64,000 bases of DNA, from positions 4,709,980 to 4,773,979 of the forward strand of contig NZ_KI912107.1 of assembly GCF_000517085.1 (NCBI RefSeq). Direction: 5' to 3'. The notes under the pieces were generated by a model. It did no database searches and was not told where the DNA came from. It worked only from the letters and a program-made list of their open reading frames with translations. Shown piece after piece: positions 35,871 to 42,799 of this stretch; the first letter of the stretch is position 1, and each line of letters opens with the position of its first letter. The stretch is from Saccharicrinis fermentans DSM 9555 = JCM 21142 (GTDB taxonomy: Bacteria > Bacteroidota > Bacteroidia > Bacteroidales > Marinilabiliaceae). Position numbers and translations under genes: made by a program.

Positions 35871-36342
35871 TTATTGCTCAAACCAAATATATCTTTGATA
35901 GGTAGTTCCATACGGCACTGTTTGCCCTGGCACCCTATTGGGATTCTCTACTGGCAAATGCAAAATCAATGAATTTCTATTCTTAGTATCATCAACTTGA
36001 TAATAATATCCACCACCTGCAGGAATAATAGTAACCCTTGCTCCGCCTATAAATTGCTCTGTCATGGAATATGAAAATCCTATACCTGGGATTCCAAAAG
36101 GTGCATCCCACCGTTTTAAAGGCTTTTCACCTCCCAATGAAAGAAACTTCATACGTGCCTCTGTTACAATCCATGAATTTCTAAGGTCTTGTACCATAGG
36201 ATGGTCATTTCTAAAAAGACTTCGTTCTGGTCCAGTACCACTTTTAAATTCAGACCACAACTCACTCCATCCAACATCGTTACCTCTAAGTGTATATGCC
36301 GAAGATGGTGCAAACTCCCCTTGCGATTGGGCAACTGGACTA
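35871..36342 (-). pseudogene. E3: orphan toxin tip without N-domain
   Basis: The frame starts directly behind the I2 stop and opens NDSPVAQSQGEFAPSS, exactly at the junction motif seen in E1, with no head and no start codon before the tip. The tip reads ELWSEFKSGTGPERSLF, HPMVQDLRNSWIV, EQFIGGARVTIIPAGGG and ends YGTTYQRYIWFEQ. The SGTGPE...F pattern and the two-part layout look like a C-terminal domain of Bacteroidota polymorphic toxins, but I cannot name the activity. It is silent unless recombined onto a head or reached by read-through from I2. Confidence 0.65.
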
Positions 36343-36801
36343 TCATTCTAAAAACCGTTTTATTTCATCTAATATTTGTTCCTCAAACTTTTTAATTTTT
36401 TGCTTGTTTTCTTTTTTCTGGTAGTCCTTGTTAACTCTATTCCAGTTTCCAAGCTCTAGACCCTTATTAATAGAAACGAAAGCAAAAGAAACCTCTTCCT
36501 TATTTAATTGACGAATCCAAGTATAAATAATCTCATTATCTGCCTTATTATAAAAGTAAACGTGATACCAATGATCAGCCACATCCGAACTTCGTCCATC
36601 AATCAATCCAACTATAGAAGGAACCTTGTATTCAGGATTTGCAGTCTTAAACTTTTTAATTGCAGAAATCAGATTATTCTCATTTGTATTTAAATTATAT
36701 ATTTCAGCATAAGGATAACTTCCTGGTGCAAGGTTACAACCAACGCATCCGAAAACAAAAGCGCACATTGCAATAAATTCTATATATAAATTTTTTTTCA
36801 T
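36343..36801 (-). CDS. I2: putative lipoprotein immunity protein
   Basis: 152 residues from MKKNLYIEFIAMCAFVFGC. The lipobox is FGCVGC or VFGC. The mature part begins NLAPGSYPYAEIYNL, contains YHVYFYNKADNEIIYTWIRQ and has a long charged helix at the end (KKENKQKIKKFEEQILDE). It starts about 12 bases after E2 stops. Its stop codon is followed at once by the orphan tip E3. No family is recognised. The immunity role is inferred from position. Confidence 0.55.
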   Translation of the reverse strand: MKKNLYIEFIAMCAFVFGCVGCNLAPGSYPYAEIYNLNTNENNLISAIKKFKTANPEYKVPSIVGLIDGRSSDVADHWYHVYFYNKADNEIIYTWIRQLNKEEVSFAFVSINKGLELGNWNRVNKDYQKKENKQKIKKFEEQILDEIKRFLE

Positions 36802-36812
36802 ACCATACAATT

Positions 36813-37400
36813 TTAATGATTATGAATACTTGGCGTATTGGTGACACCAGTATTGCTGATATAGTACCACATCATAACATTTCCGTGACCTGTTCCATTC
36901 GGCTGTGCATATTGAATAATTGTTTTAGGTAATGCTATTAAGCCTAAACCAAAACCCAATAGTCCAGCATTAATTCTTGTTACTGGATCCATATAAGGAT
37001 TTACAGCCATACTCCATTCTTTATTAACAAATTTCCAATCTGCTCCAATTGCTCTTGTATCCATTAGTAAACCCATAAAACCCACGGTTCCTAAATTATC
37101 ATACCGCCTATCATGATCTATGGCAGGATAATCTGTCAACATTGTAGGAACATAAGAATATGAGTATTTTCCAGATAATGTCATGGGGTTATCTCCTCCT
37201 GCATAAGTAGCTCGCCCACCAATAAGTGGAATATTCCGTTCTACTGTAGATGTGTCTATACAATTAGGGCATGTATCCCCTCCTGATTGGGCCTCTTTCC
37301 CTTCCTCCACAGCAACTGTCTCTTTATCTCCATAACTCATTTTTATGATTTCCTCAGAGCTGTCGATACATTGCATCCACCCTATAATAAATTGATCCAT
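36813..37400 (-). CDS. E2: headless T6SS tip effector with phospholipase A2-like domain
   Basis: 195 residues from ATG 37400 (MDQFIIGWMQ). Homology to the N-domain begins a little upstream at IPLPLRHVPPG, after an in-frame TAA, so the first half is missing. The junction is KETVAVEEGKEAQSGGD. The tip has two cysteines (CPNC), then DYPAIDHDRRYDNLG (His-Asp about 96-97), DTRAIGADWKFVNK and a hydrophobic glycine-rich helix LLGFGLGLIALP. The D-H-D-x-x-Y plus GAD pattern resembles small phospholipase A2-like toxins in which the His-Asp pair is catalytic (inference from motif). The open frame is intact, but delivery without the head is doubtful. Confidence 0.6.
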   Translation of the reverse strand: MDQFIIGWMQCIDSSEEIIKMSYGDKETVAVEEGKEAQSGGDTCPNCIDTSTVERNIPLIGGRATYAGGDNPMTLSGKYSYSYVPTMLTDYPAIDHDRRYDNLGTVGFMGLLMDTRAIGADWKFVNKEWSMAVNPYMDPVTRINAGLLGFGLGLIALPKTIIQYAQPNGTGHGNVMMWYYISNTGVTNTPSIHNH

Positions 37401-37503
37401 GCCGGGAGGAACGTGGCGGAGTGGGAGAGGGATATATTAAAAATGCATTGTATTTTTGAGCTTTACTATATTGGCACAGCTCCGCCCCTTCAGTCCCTAT
37501 TTA

Positions 37504-37656
37504 GTCTTTGCAAGAAAACTCCAAATACTGCGTTATTCTCATTTTTGAAACAGTCATTTACAATCAGTAAACTCCTTGGTTTCAAAAATATCGAAAGCCT
37601 TGTCTTTGAAGCTTTCTTATCAAAGACAGAAAAAATAGTCGTTTTCTTGCAGCCAC
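37504..37656. mobile_element. MITE-like element copy 2 with TATTTA target duplication
   Basis: 153 bases, ends GTCTTTGCAAGAAAAC and (inverted) GTGGCTGCAAGAAAAC, 13 of 16 matching. It is flanked by TATTTA at 37498-37503 and 37657-37662. The homologous sites near 31138 and 34888 are empty and hold one TATTTA-like copy. It is inserted at the edge of repeat R, copy 3. Confidence 0.85.
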
Positions 37657-37662
37657 TATTTA

Positions 37663-37867
37663 TCTTATTTTTAATATGGAGGCTGTTTATTAGGTTTACA
37701 AAAATAGTATTTTTTTATTTTTAGAGGTAAAACTTTTAAAGTTACCCAGCAATAACGCAGGCTTTTGATTTACAGGACTTCGGAAAATCAAGTGTAAGTG
37801 ATTAGTCATTATGCACCATGCCTAAATTCCCCTACCTTTTTTCTCTGGCAATATTGTAAGCTATTAA
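37663..37867. repeat. Framing repeat R, copy 3
   Basis: Matches the R copies at 31148 and 34905 (TAACGCAGGCTTTTGATTTA and neighbours). It lies upstream of headless effector E2 and is followed, as in copy 1, by the C-terminal end of an ISAon1 transposase. Confidence 0.85.
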
Positions 37868-38095
37868 TTACAATGTTTTTGTTAATCTGAACAAGAAGAA
37901 CTTTAGATCAACAACACCTCTGAATTGCCTTCTGAAATCCATTACTATTGTATTGAAAGATTCTGCTGCAGCATTGGTACTTCTGTTATCTAATTGAGAG
38001 TAATGTTTCTAACTTATATGACATATATCTTGCTCCTTAAATTTCTATATATGTTCTTTTTACTCGGGAAGGTTAAACTTTCAAAGGTGAAAATA
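37868..38095 (-). pseudogene. ISAon1 transposase C-terminal remnant, copy D
   Basis: The minus strand encodes DNRSTNAAAESFN ... FRGVVDLKFFLFRLTKTL-stop, almost identical to copy C. Only the last 40 codons and about 110 bases before them survive. It is cut on the left by unrelated sequence near 38,095. Confidence 0.8.
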
Positions 38096-38160
38096 GCAAA
38101 TTTAAAACCATCAATTTTTCGTAACAGTAAACCATCATTCTACAATAAAAAATATATTAA

Positions 38161-38213
38161 TCAACCCTCTGATTGTTGAGGGAGCTTAGCGACCGAGGCA
38201 ATCAGAGGGTTGA
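38161..38213. repeat. 15-bp perfect inverted repeat overlapping the istB stop
   Basis: TCAACCCTCTGATTG (38161-38175) is exactly complementary to CAATCAGAGGGTTGA (38199-38213) across a 23-base loop. The istB stop codon lies in the right arm. There is no T run on either side, so it may be an IS end or an attenuator in place of a simple terminator. Confidence 0.7.
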
Positions 38214-38963
38214 TTGCTGCTCGAAGATTGTTTTTCTGTTTTCCATTCTGTAACTTTTACCTTCGAGTTTTACAACTTCACATTTAAACAATAATCTATC
38301 TAACAAAGCAGTTGCCAAGACTTCATCATCGAGCATTTCTGCCCATTGCTGAGGGGATTTGTTTGTTGTGATTATTACAGACGTTTGTTCGTGCAGATGA
38401 TTTATCAGGTTGAAAAATGCAACTGCTTCATGTTTCTTAATAGGAAAAAGCATTATATCGTCTATAGCCACTAAATGAGCCTTTAAAAGACGATTATAAG
38501 TGTTAAGCGCACCAGATATCATTTCTTTCATTTTTAACACCGTTATTAGTTCCTCCATTGTGATAAAGTAAGCTTTATGACCAGATTTTACAGCATCGTT
38601 AATCAGTCCTGCCGCCACATACGTTTTTCCTGTTCCTGAGGGGCCCATTAGTATCAGGTTATAATTTTGTTCCATCCATAATAATTCCCGTAATTGTTTC
38701 AGTTGAGGCACAGTCATACCATTTGCCATGTTAAAGTCATACTTGTCCAGGTTGTGATCTTTGGGTAATCGGGCTAATTTCATTCTCCTGTCAAGATCTG
38801 TTTTCTTTCTGTGCTGCACCTCTCTTTGCAAGAGCTGTAATGCAAATTCCTGATAAGATGGTTTATCTATCTGTGCCTGATGAAGCACTGCTTCTGGTTC
38901 GTTTTTCATCTTTGTTAGCCGTAAAATATCGGCATAGTTTTTAATTTGATCTAATAGCTTCAT
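38202..38963 (-). CDS. istB: IS21-family helper ATPase IstB (orphan)
   Basis: 253 residues of the AAA+ helper of IS21 transposition. Walker A NLILMGPSGTGKTYVAAGL (about residue 105), Walker B HLVAIDDIMLF (about 165), and the sensor region VIITTNKSPQQWAEML all look intact. The N-terminal helical part is standard. The partner transposase istA, expected immediately upstream, is absent: an IS3-type element begins about 100 bases away. The element is therefore an immobile IS21 remnant. Confidence 0.92.
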   Translation of the reverse strand: MKLLDQIKNYADILRLTKMKNEPEAVLHQAQIDKPSYQEFALQLLQREVQHRKKTDLDRRMKLARLPKDHNLDKYDFNMANGMTVPQLKQLRELLWMEQNYNLILMGPSGTGKTYVAAGLINDAVKSGHKAYFITMEELITVLKMKEMISGALNTYNRLLKAHLVAIDDIMLFPIKKHEAVAFFNLINHLHEQTSVIITTNKSPQQWAEMLDDEVLATALLDRLLFKCEVVKLEGKSYRMENRKTIFEQQSTL

Positions 38964-39151
38964 TTTCTAATTCATTATTGATTCATATTCATTGATATCA
39001 CTTTTCTGAGGTTGCATATCAGCATTTTGTTGCTTATTCAGATTGCCGGTTTCTATACTGTATTGGCCTCTAAAAACCGAGCACTTTTTTAGTTTTTTCT
39101 ATTTTTGTGTCGGACAAACTGGTCCGACGGTGATTTGTTATACCGAAGGAT

Positions 39152-40258
39152 CTACGAAAGGGGTATTTTCGCAAGGTTTACCCCTTTGCTTATTTTTTGT
39201 GTTTGATCCTTTTTTCGTGGTATCGAACCACTCAAAAGGAGGACAAACTGGCCCTCTGGCTCAATATTACCCGAAGTATCGGACTGGGCGTTCTTCAGCG
39301 CTTCTATATACATTCGTTTATACTCCATCGGGGAGTAATGGTTCAACCTGTGTAATATCCAATGTGTATTGTAATTGTCAATAAATTCAGCTATTTCCCG
39401 TTGAGCTTCCTCAATAGAATTAAAAGGCTTGATCTGTAGAAGCTCTTCCTCCAGGGTACGGTGAAACCGCTCAATTATGCCATTGCATTCCGGCGACCTC
39501 ACATACGCCTTCGACATTCCTAGGCCAAGAAACTTCATCTCATTCATAAAGTCTGCAGAGTCATATTGTGAACCGTGATCACTACGTAACTGCAGCTCCA
39601 TACCTCTGCAAACATCTCTATTAACGGAGCCAAATTGTTTCCGAATAGCAGAACGTACTGGCTCCATAGCCGCAAAACGGTTACCAATCTTTGCTATATG
39701 CCATGCCAATATTTCGTCATTAAAATGGTCAATAACACCGAAAAACCAGTGCCACCCACTTCCATTAATCCAGAACTTTTTGCCATCAGTGGCCCACATT
39801 ATATTTGGTTTGTCAGTTATAATGCGCCCCTTATGATCGTTCTTCTTAGTACTTCTGGATCTCCTGTTTGGACTCAGTAAATCATTCTCACGCATAAGCT
39901 TATTCACTCGCTCTTTCCCAGCCCTAATGGCATTGTTAGGCCTTCTTTGCATGCGCTTTTTAACCTTGAAATAGCCTTCAGATTTAAATACACTATTCTG
40001 AATTTCAACCTTGATCTCATGCAAGACGGTCTCATCACTATGAAGGGGTTTTCTACCTCGTTTACCTGTTTTTGCCACTGGTTTCTCATACCATGTGCTA
40101 CTACTATAACCCACTACCTTAAATATAAGTCGCTTTGGATATGGTTTTTGCGTTATAGAGCAAACCTCTTTCATCAACAAGGCGATTATCTCCTTTTTAG
40201 TTTTGCTACCAATTCGTTCTTTTTTTTGTGAGTTCCAACTCCATTTGCAGCTTACCAA
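39152..40258 (-). CDS. IS3-family transposase OrfB (DDE integrase)
   Basis: The catalytic part of the transposase, made as an OrfAB fusion by -1 frameshifting on the A8 tract (T8 at 40220-40227). Integrase core: NIMWATDGKKFWINGSGWHW (first Asp), QLRSDHGSQYDSADFMNE (second Asp) and SPECNGIIERFHRTLEEEL (Glu), giving the DDE triad. The N-terminal HTH_21-type region GYFKVKKRMQRRP is also present. The C-terminus is long and Gln/Lys-rich after the LNHYSPMEYKRMYIEAL block, which may be read-out beyond the usual end. Confidence 0.9.
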   Translation of the reverse strand: MVSCKWSWNSQKKERIGSKTKKEIIALLMKEVCSITQKPYPKRLIFKVVGYSSSTWYEKPVAKTGKRGRKPLHSDETVLHEIKVEIQNSVFKSEGYFKVKKRMQRRPNNAIRAGKERVNKLMRENDLLSPNRRSRSTKKNDHKGRIITDKPNIMWATDGKKFWINGSGWHWFFGVIDHFNDEILAWHIAKIGNRFAAMEPVRSAIRKQFGSVNRDVCRGMELQLRSDHGSQYDSADFMNEMKFLGLGMSKAYVRSPECNGIIERFHRTLEEELLQIKPFNSIEEAQREIAEFIDNYNTHWILHRLNHYSPMEYKRMYIEALKNAQSDTSGNIEPEGQFVLLLSGSIPRKKDQTQKISKGVNLAKIPLS

Positions 40259-40466
40259 TCATACGTTCGGCCTCCTTTAGTCTAGAATCATCGGGCTTGC
40301 GCTTAAATCCATCAGCACCATGCTTAACAAACTGATCACGCCAAAAACTCAGATCGGCGATCGTTACTCCATACTTACGGCTTGCAGCCTCCATGCTTTC
40401 TCCTCGAAGCAAGGACAGAACAATTTCTGTTTTGATTTTTGTCGTAAAACGTGTCTTTTTTTCCAT
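40206..40466 (-). CDS. IS3-family transposase OrfA (HTH)
   Basis: 86 residues: RFTTKIKTEIVLSLLRGESM and AASRKYGVTIADLSFWRDQF form the helix-turn-helix of the IS3 OrfA. A leucine-zipper-like end follows (KEAERMIGKLQMELELTKKR). It overlaps OrfB by about 50 bases at an A8 slippery run. Confidence 0.9.
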   Translation of the reverse strand: MEKKTRFTTKIKTEIVLSLLRGESMEAASRKYGVTIADLSFWRDQFVKHGADGFKRKPDDSRLKEAERMIGKLQMELELTKKRTNW

Positions 40467-40520
40467 AGCAGTACAAATTTAATTATTTATTTTACTGCTC
40501 GGTTTTATTACGGGCTAATA

Positions 40521-40823
40521 TATGATTTAGTGGGTATGCACCGTTCTAACTACAGTAAAATAGAAAACGGACAACGTGAGATTTCCGTTGCTGCTCTTGA
40601 TAAGATTGCTGCGTTCTTTAATATTACGCTTGACGAATTGGTACACTTAGGCGAAGATATTCCCAAAGAGGTTAGTATTGAGGATAAAACCACAGTTGAG
40701 CAAATAAAGCTCATTCAGGAACTTGACCAGGAAGAAAAAAATATGGTCTTTAAAATGATTGAGACTTTCTTAACCAAGAAAAAGTTTAAGGATTTCTTTA
40801 ATAAAAATATTGCTGCGCTTTAA
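40521..40823 (+). pseudogene. XRE regulator, 5' end lost to IS3
   Basis: From the IS3 border the frame reads YDLVGMHRSNYSKIENGQRE, the second half of a Cro/C1 HTH. It continues ISVAALDKIAAFFNITLDEL, LGEDIPKEVSIEDKTTVEQI and ends KKFKDFFNKNIAAL-stop. The first HTH helices and the start codon are missing, although the frame stays open into the IS. It is convergent with I1, with a shared terminator between them. Confidence 0.85.
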
Positions 40824-40827
40824 AAGC

Positions 40828-40852
40828 AAAAAGCCCGATTGCTCGGGCTTTC
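40828..40852. terminator. Bidirectional terminator between XRE remnant and I1
   Basis: AAAAAGCCCGA and TCGGGCTTTC form a stem with a TTGC loop. It ends the long minus-strand T6SS transcript after I1. Confidence 0.85.
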
Positions 40853-40856
40853 TTAT

Positions 40857-41153
40857 TCATTCTTTACTTTCCTTTATTATTGGTTTCTCTTCTTTCGTTG
40901 TATTCTTGCTCCAAACTATAATCAAACAAACCAAAACAGATAATAGTATGAGAGAATAAATTTTTACTCTTCCCTTTTTCTCCTGTATTTCTGTTGCTCT
41001 ATTTGCTGCTTGTTCCTTAACCTCTGGTGTTAATTCCGTTAAACCTTCAGGTTGAGTTTCATATTTATCACTAACCATTAAATTCAGATAACTAAAACCC
41101 TGCATCAATAGCAGTAAGAATACTACTCCTGTAAGTATCTTTACAATTTTCAT
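40857..41153 (-). CDS. I1: putative membrane immunity protein of the active cassette
   Basis: 98 residues from MKIVKILTGVVFLLLLMQGF, starting 5 bases after the E1 stop. An N-terminal membrane helix, a charged stretch exposed to one side (LTELTPEVKEQAANRATEIQ), and a second helix near the end (IYSLILLSVLVCLIIVW). No family is recognised. The topology places about 50 residues in the periplasm, suitable for binding a toxin that attacks peptidoglycan. It is the last gene of the minus-strand T6SS operon. Confidence 0.65.
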   Translation of the reverse strand: MKIVKILTGVVFLLLLMQGFSYLNLMVSDKYETQPEGLTELTPEVKEQAANRATEIQEKKGRVKIYSLILLSVLVCLIIVWSKNTTKEEKPIIKESKE

Positions 41154-41158
41154 AATTA

Positions 41159-41941
41159 CTAATATTTCGGTTCCCATGGTACTACTGCGCCTGGGTTCCA
41201 CCCATTTTGCATTCGCTTAACATTATACATGAAATTCACAAATCCTGCAGGAGTTTGTATTATAGGCATTCCACTTCCTCCAGCTTGTAATCCACCACAA
41301 ACACCAGTAGTACAATTATTCCCTAACAAGAAATAAGTATCAATAACCCTACTATCCACAGTATTATAAGTACCTGCATTATATGCATTATTAAAATAGT
41401 TGTAGGTTGCAGTAGTATTCACATTAAAAGAGTATTGTTTGGTTGGGTATTGGGCAGTTCTATCAGCTATAAATTTCGTTGCTGCATCTCCTGTTTTCTT
41501 ATACAAGACACCTTCTCCTACAGGTCCAAAAGCACCACTACTAGGTGAGTAACTCCCATTATATCGACCGTATGAAAATACCGTTCCATTTACTTCGAGA
41601 TAGGCATGTCCGACTCCATCATTTTCGATATAGACACTGGCAGTGCCTTGCGATTGGGCACCTTCCCCTACCTCCACAGCAACTGTCTCTTTATCTCCGT
41701 AACTCATTTTTATGATTTCCTCAGAGCTGTCGATACATTGCATCCACCCTATAATAAATTGATCCATGCCGGGAGGGGCGTAGCGGAGTGGTACAGAAAT
41801 ATCCATATGGGGTGGGGTGAAGGCTAGGTATATATTGTAGACATAACCCACCCCTTCCACAAAACCTTCGTAGTCAACGCCTATTTTTTGTAGAAGCTCG
41901 AAATGATCAGCTGTGATATAATTTTTCTTATATTTTGGCAT
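41159..41941 (-). CDS. E1: Hcp-linked T6SS effector with permuted papain-like tip
   Basis: 260 residues from MPKYKKNYITADHF; the start is 5 bases after the hcp stop. Residues about 1-88 are the complete shared N-domain: EGFVEGVGYVYNIYLAFTPP, PLRYAPPGMDQFIIGWMQCI, EEIIKMSYGDKE. The junction VEVGEGAQSQG (about 90-99) leads to the tip. The tip has GVGHAYLEVNGTVFSYGRYN with His about 112 and YFLLGNNCTTGVCGGL with Cys about 210. A His before an N-C-T motif is the order of circularly permuted NlpC/P60-type (DUF4105/LRAT-like) amidases, so peptidoglycan or lipid amide hydrolysis is a reasonable guess (inference). It is the only array member with intact head, tip and immunity gene. Co-transcribed with two hcp genes. 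Confidence 0.75.
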   Translation of the reverse strand: MPKYKKNYITADHFELLQKIGVDYEGFVEGVGYVYNIYLAFTPPHMDISVPLRYAPPGMDQFIIGWMQCIDSSEEIIKMSYGDKETVAVEVGEGAQSQGTASVYIENDGVGHAYLEVNGTVFSYGRYNGSYSPSSGAFGPVGEGVLYKKTGDAATKFIADRTAQYPTKQYSFNVNTTATYNYFNNAYNAGTYNTVDSRVIDTYFLLGNNCTTGVCGGLQAGGSGMPIIQTPAGFVNFMYNVKRMQNGWNPGAVVPWEPKY

Positions 41942-41946
41942 AATAT

Positions 41947-42354
41947 TTATTCTACCCAATGGTTATCAAAACTAAATCCATTTATTGAAATTTCTTCGGG
42001 AGAGATGGTCATGGTGGTATTGAGTCCACCGCCCATGGCATTTACATTGCGGTTAAAACTTACGCAAAAGGCATTGGTAAATTCTATTTTAAGCGGCGCA
42101 CTGCCCGATTCAATTTTAAATACGATGCTACCTTCTTTGCTGGTTGACTTCATGGCCCAATCGTAGATGTTAGCGGGAAGCGCCTGTGTTAATGAGAGGG
42201 TCATTTGACCACCCCGTACTTGATTTTGTGGCTCTCCTTTTTGGTCAATATTTTGTCCAAAGTTAATATTAAACTGACTTAATTCATATTCCTGGCCATC
42301 GAGCGTAAGCCAAACTGTGGTATTGGTATCTATTTGTGAAAACATATTCATCAT
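41947..42354 (-). CDS. hcp: Hcp/TssD tube protein, effector-proximal paralogue
   Basis: 135 residues of the Bacteroidota TssD family: VWLTLDGQEYELSQFNINFG, QNQVRGGQMTLSLTQALPAN and ISINGFSFDNHWVE. The Q-V-x-G-G-x-(I/M) beta-strand and the closing NHW/NxW motif recur in all Hcp proteins of this locus. Six copies form each ring of the secreted tube, and small effectors bind inside the ring in other systems (family knowledge). It is the gene immediately before effector E1, and a fragment of a near copy precedes effector E6. It may be the dedicated carrier (inference). Confidence 0.9.
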   Translation of the reverse strand: MMNMFSQIDTNTTVWLTLDGQEYELSQFNINFGQNIDQKGEPQNQVRGGQMTLSLTQALPANIYDWAMKSTSKEGSIVFKIESGSAPLKIEFTNAFCVSFNRNVNAMGGGLNTTMTISPEEISINGFSFDNHWVE

Positions 42355-42363
42355 GAAGGGGGT

Positions 42364-42789
42364 TTAAAGGTTTTTCCAACGATTTTCTAAGGTGTTTTCT
42401 CCCACTACAATTTTTTTGGCTTGCAAAACCATTTGTGTAGCAGTAAAACTTTTTCCTTTTTGGGCATATTTGATATTCATATCAATGCAAGCCGCATCTT
42501 CAAACAATATTTTCTCCAGGGGCTCGTCGTCGGAGTTACAAATGACGATGGCGCCATTTTCAAGCTTATTGGATTTAAGCATCCATTCAATCATTTCGTT
42601 TTTGGGAATATTGGGGAAGGTGACAGATATAGATCCTCCTTTTACTTCGGTTTGAGCTTTGCCATTACTATCAACACCTTGTGAAAAACCGAAGTCGCAG
42701 TTGAGTAATTCGTAGCTATCTCTATATAAGCCCGATATACTGGAATCGGATAATTCGCCTATGCGCAAAAAACATTTATGTCCAAACAT
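42364..42789 (-). CDS. hcp: Hcp/TssD tube protein paralogue
   Basis: 141 residues: [40 protein letters not shown] and [11 protein letters not shown]. Of the other Hcp proteins it most resembles the one at 56430 (GAFRDSFEVTYCEYELSKDL, LKGGNIRLSIPLLPQE, HEFKNYWR). It is a divergent paralogue in comparison with 47311. It lies 10 bases after clpV and 9 bases before the next hcp, all in one operon. Confidence 0.9.
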   Translation of the reverse strand: MFGHKCFLRIGELSDSSISGLYRDSYELLNCDFGFSQGVDSNGKAQTEVKGGSISVTFPNIPKNEMIEWMLKSNKLENGAIVICNSDDEPLEKILFEDAACIDMNIKYAQKGKSFTATQMVLQAKKIVVGENTLENRWKNL

Positions 42790-42799
42790 AATTTATAAA

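Larger units (their letters stand above)
39061..40520 (-). mobile_element. IS3-family insertion sequence
   Basis: About 1.46 kb. The ends are imperfect inverted repeats (TATTGGCCTCTAAAAACCGA at the left, and inverted TATTAGCCCGTAATAAAACC at the right, both leading into CCGAGCA). It carries overlapping orfA and orfB with an A8 slippage site. It is inserted in, or has deleted into, an XRE regulator gene whose 3' part follows at 40521. I see no clear target duplication because the left flank is IS21 sequence. Confidence 0.8.

Noticed and set aside
32603-38963. Calling the whole island a prophage or integrative element
   Set aside because: No integrase, att repeats or structural phage genes are visible; only IS fragments and a primase remnant occur, and the island is bounded by the T6SS operon on one side.
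42364-42789. Taking the multiple Hcp proteins as separate secretion systems
   Set aside because: There is one set of sheath, baseplate and ATPase genes; the extra Hcp proteins are paralogues within one locus.
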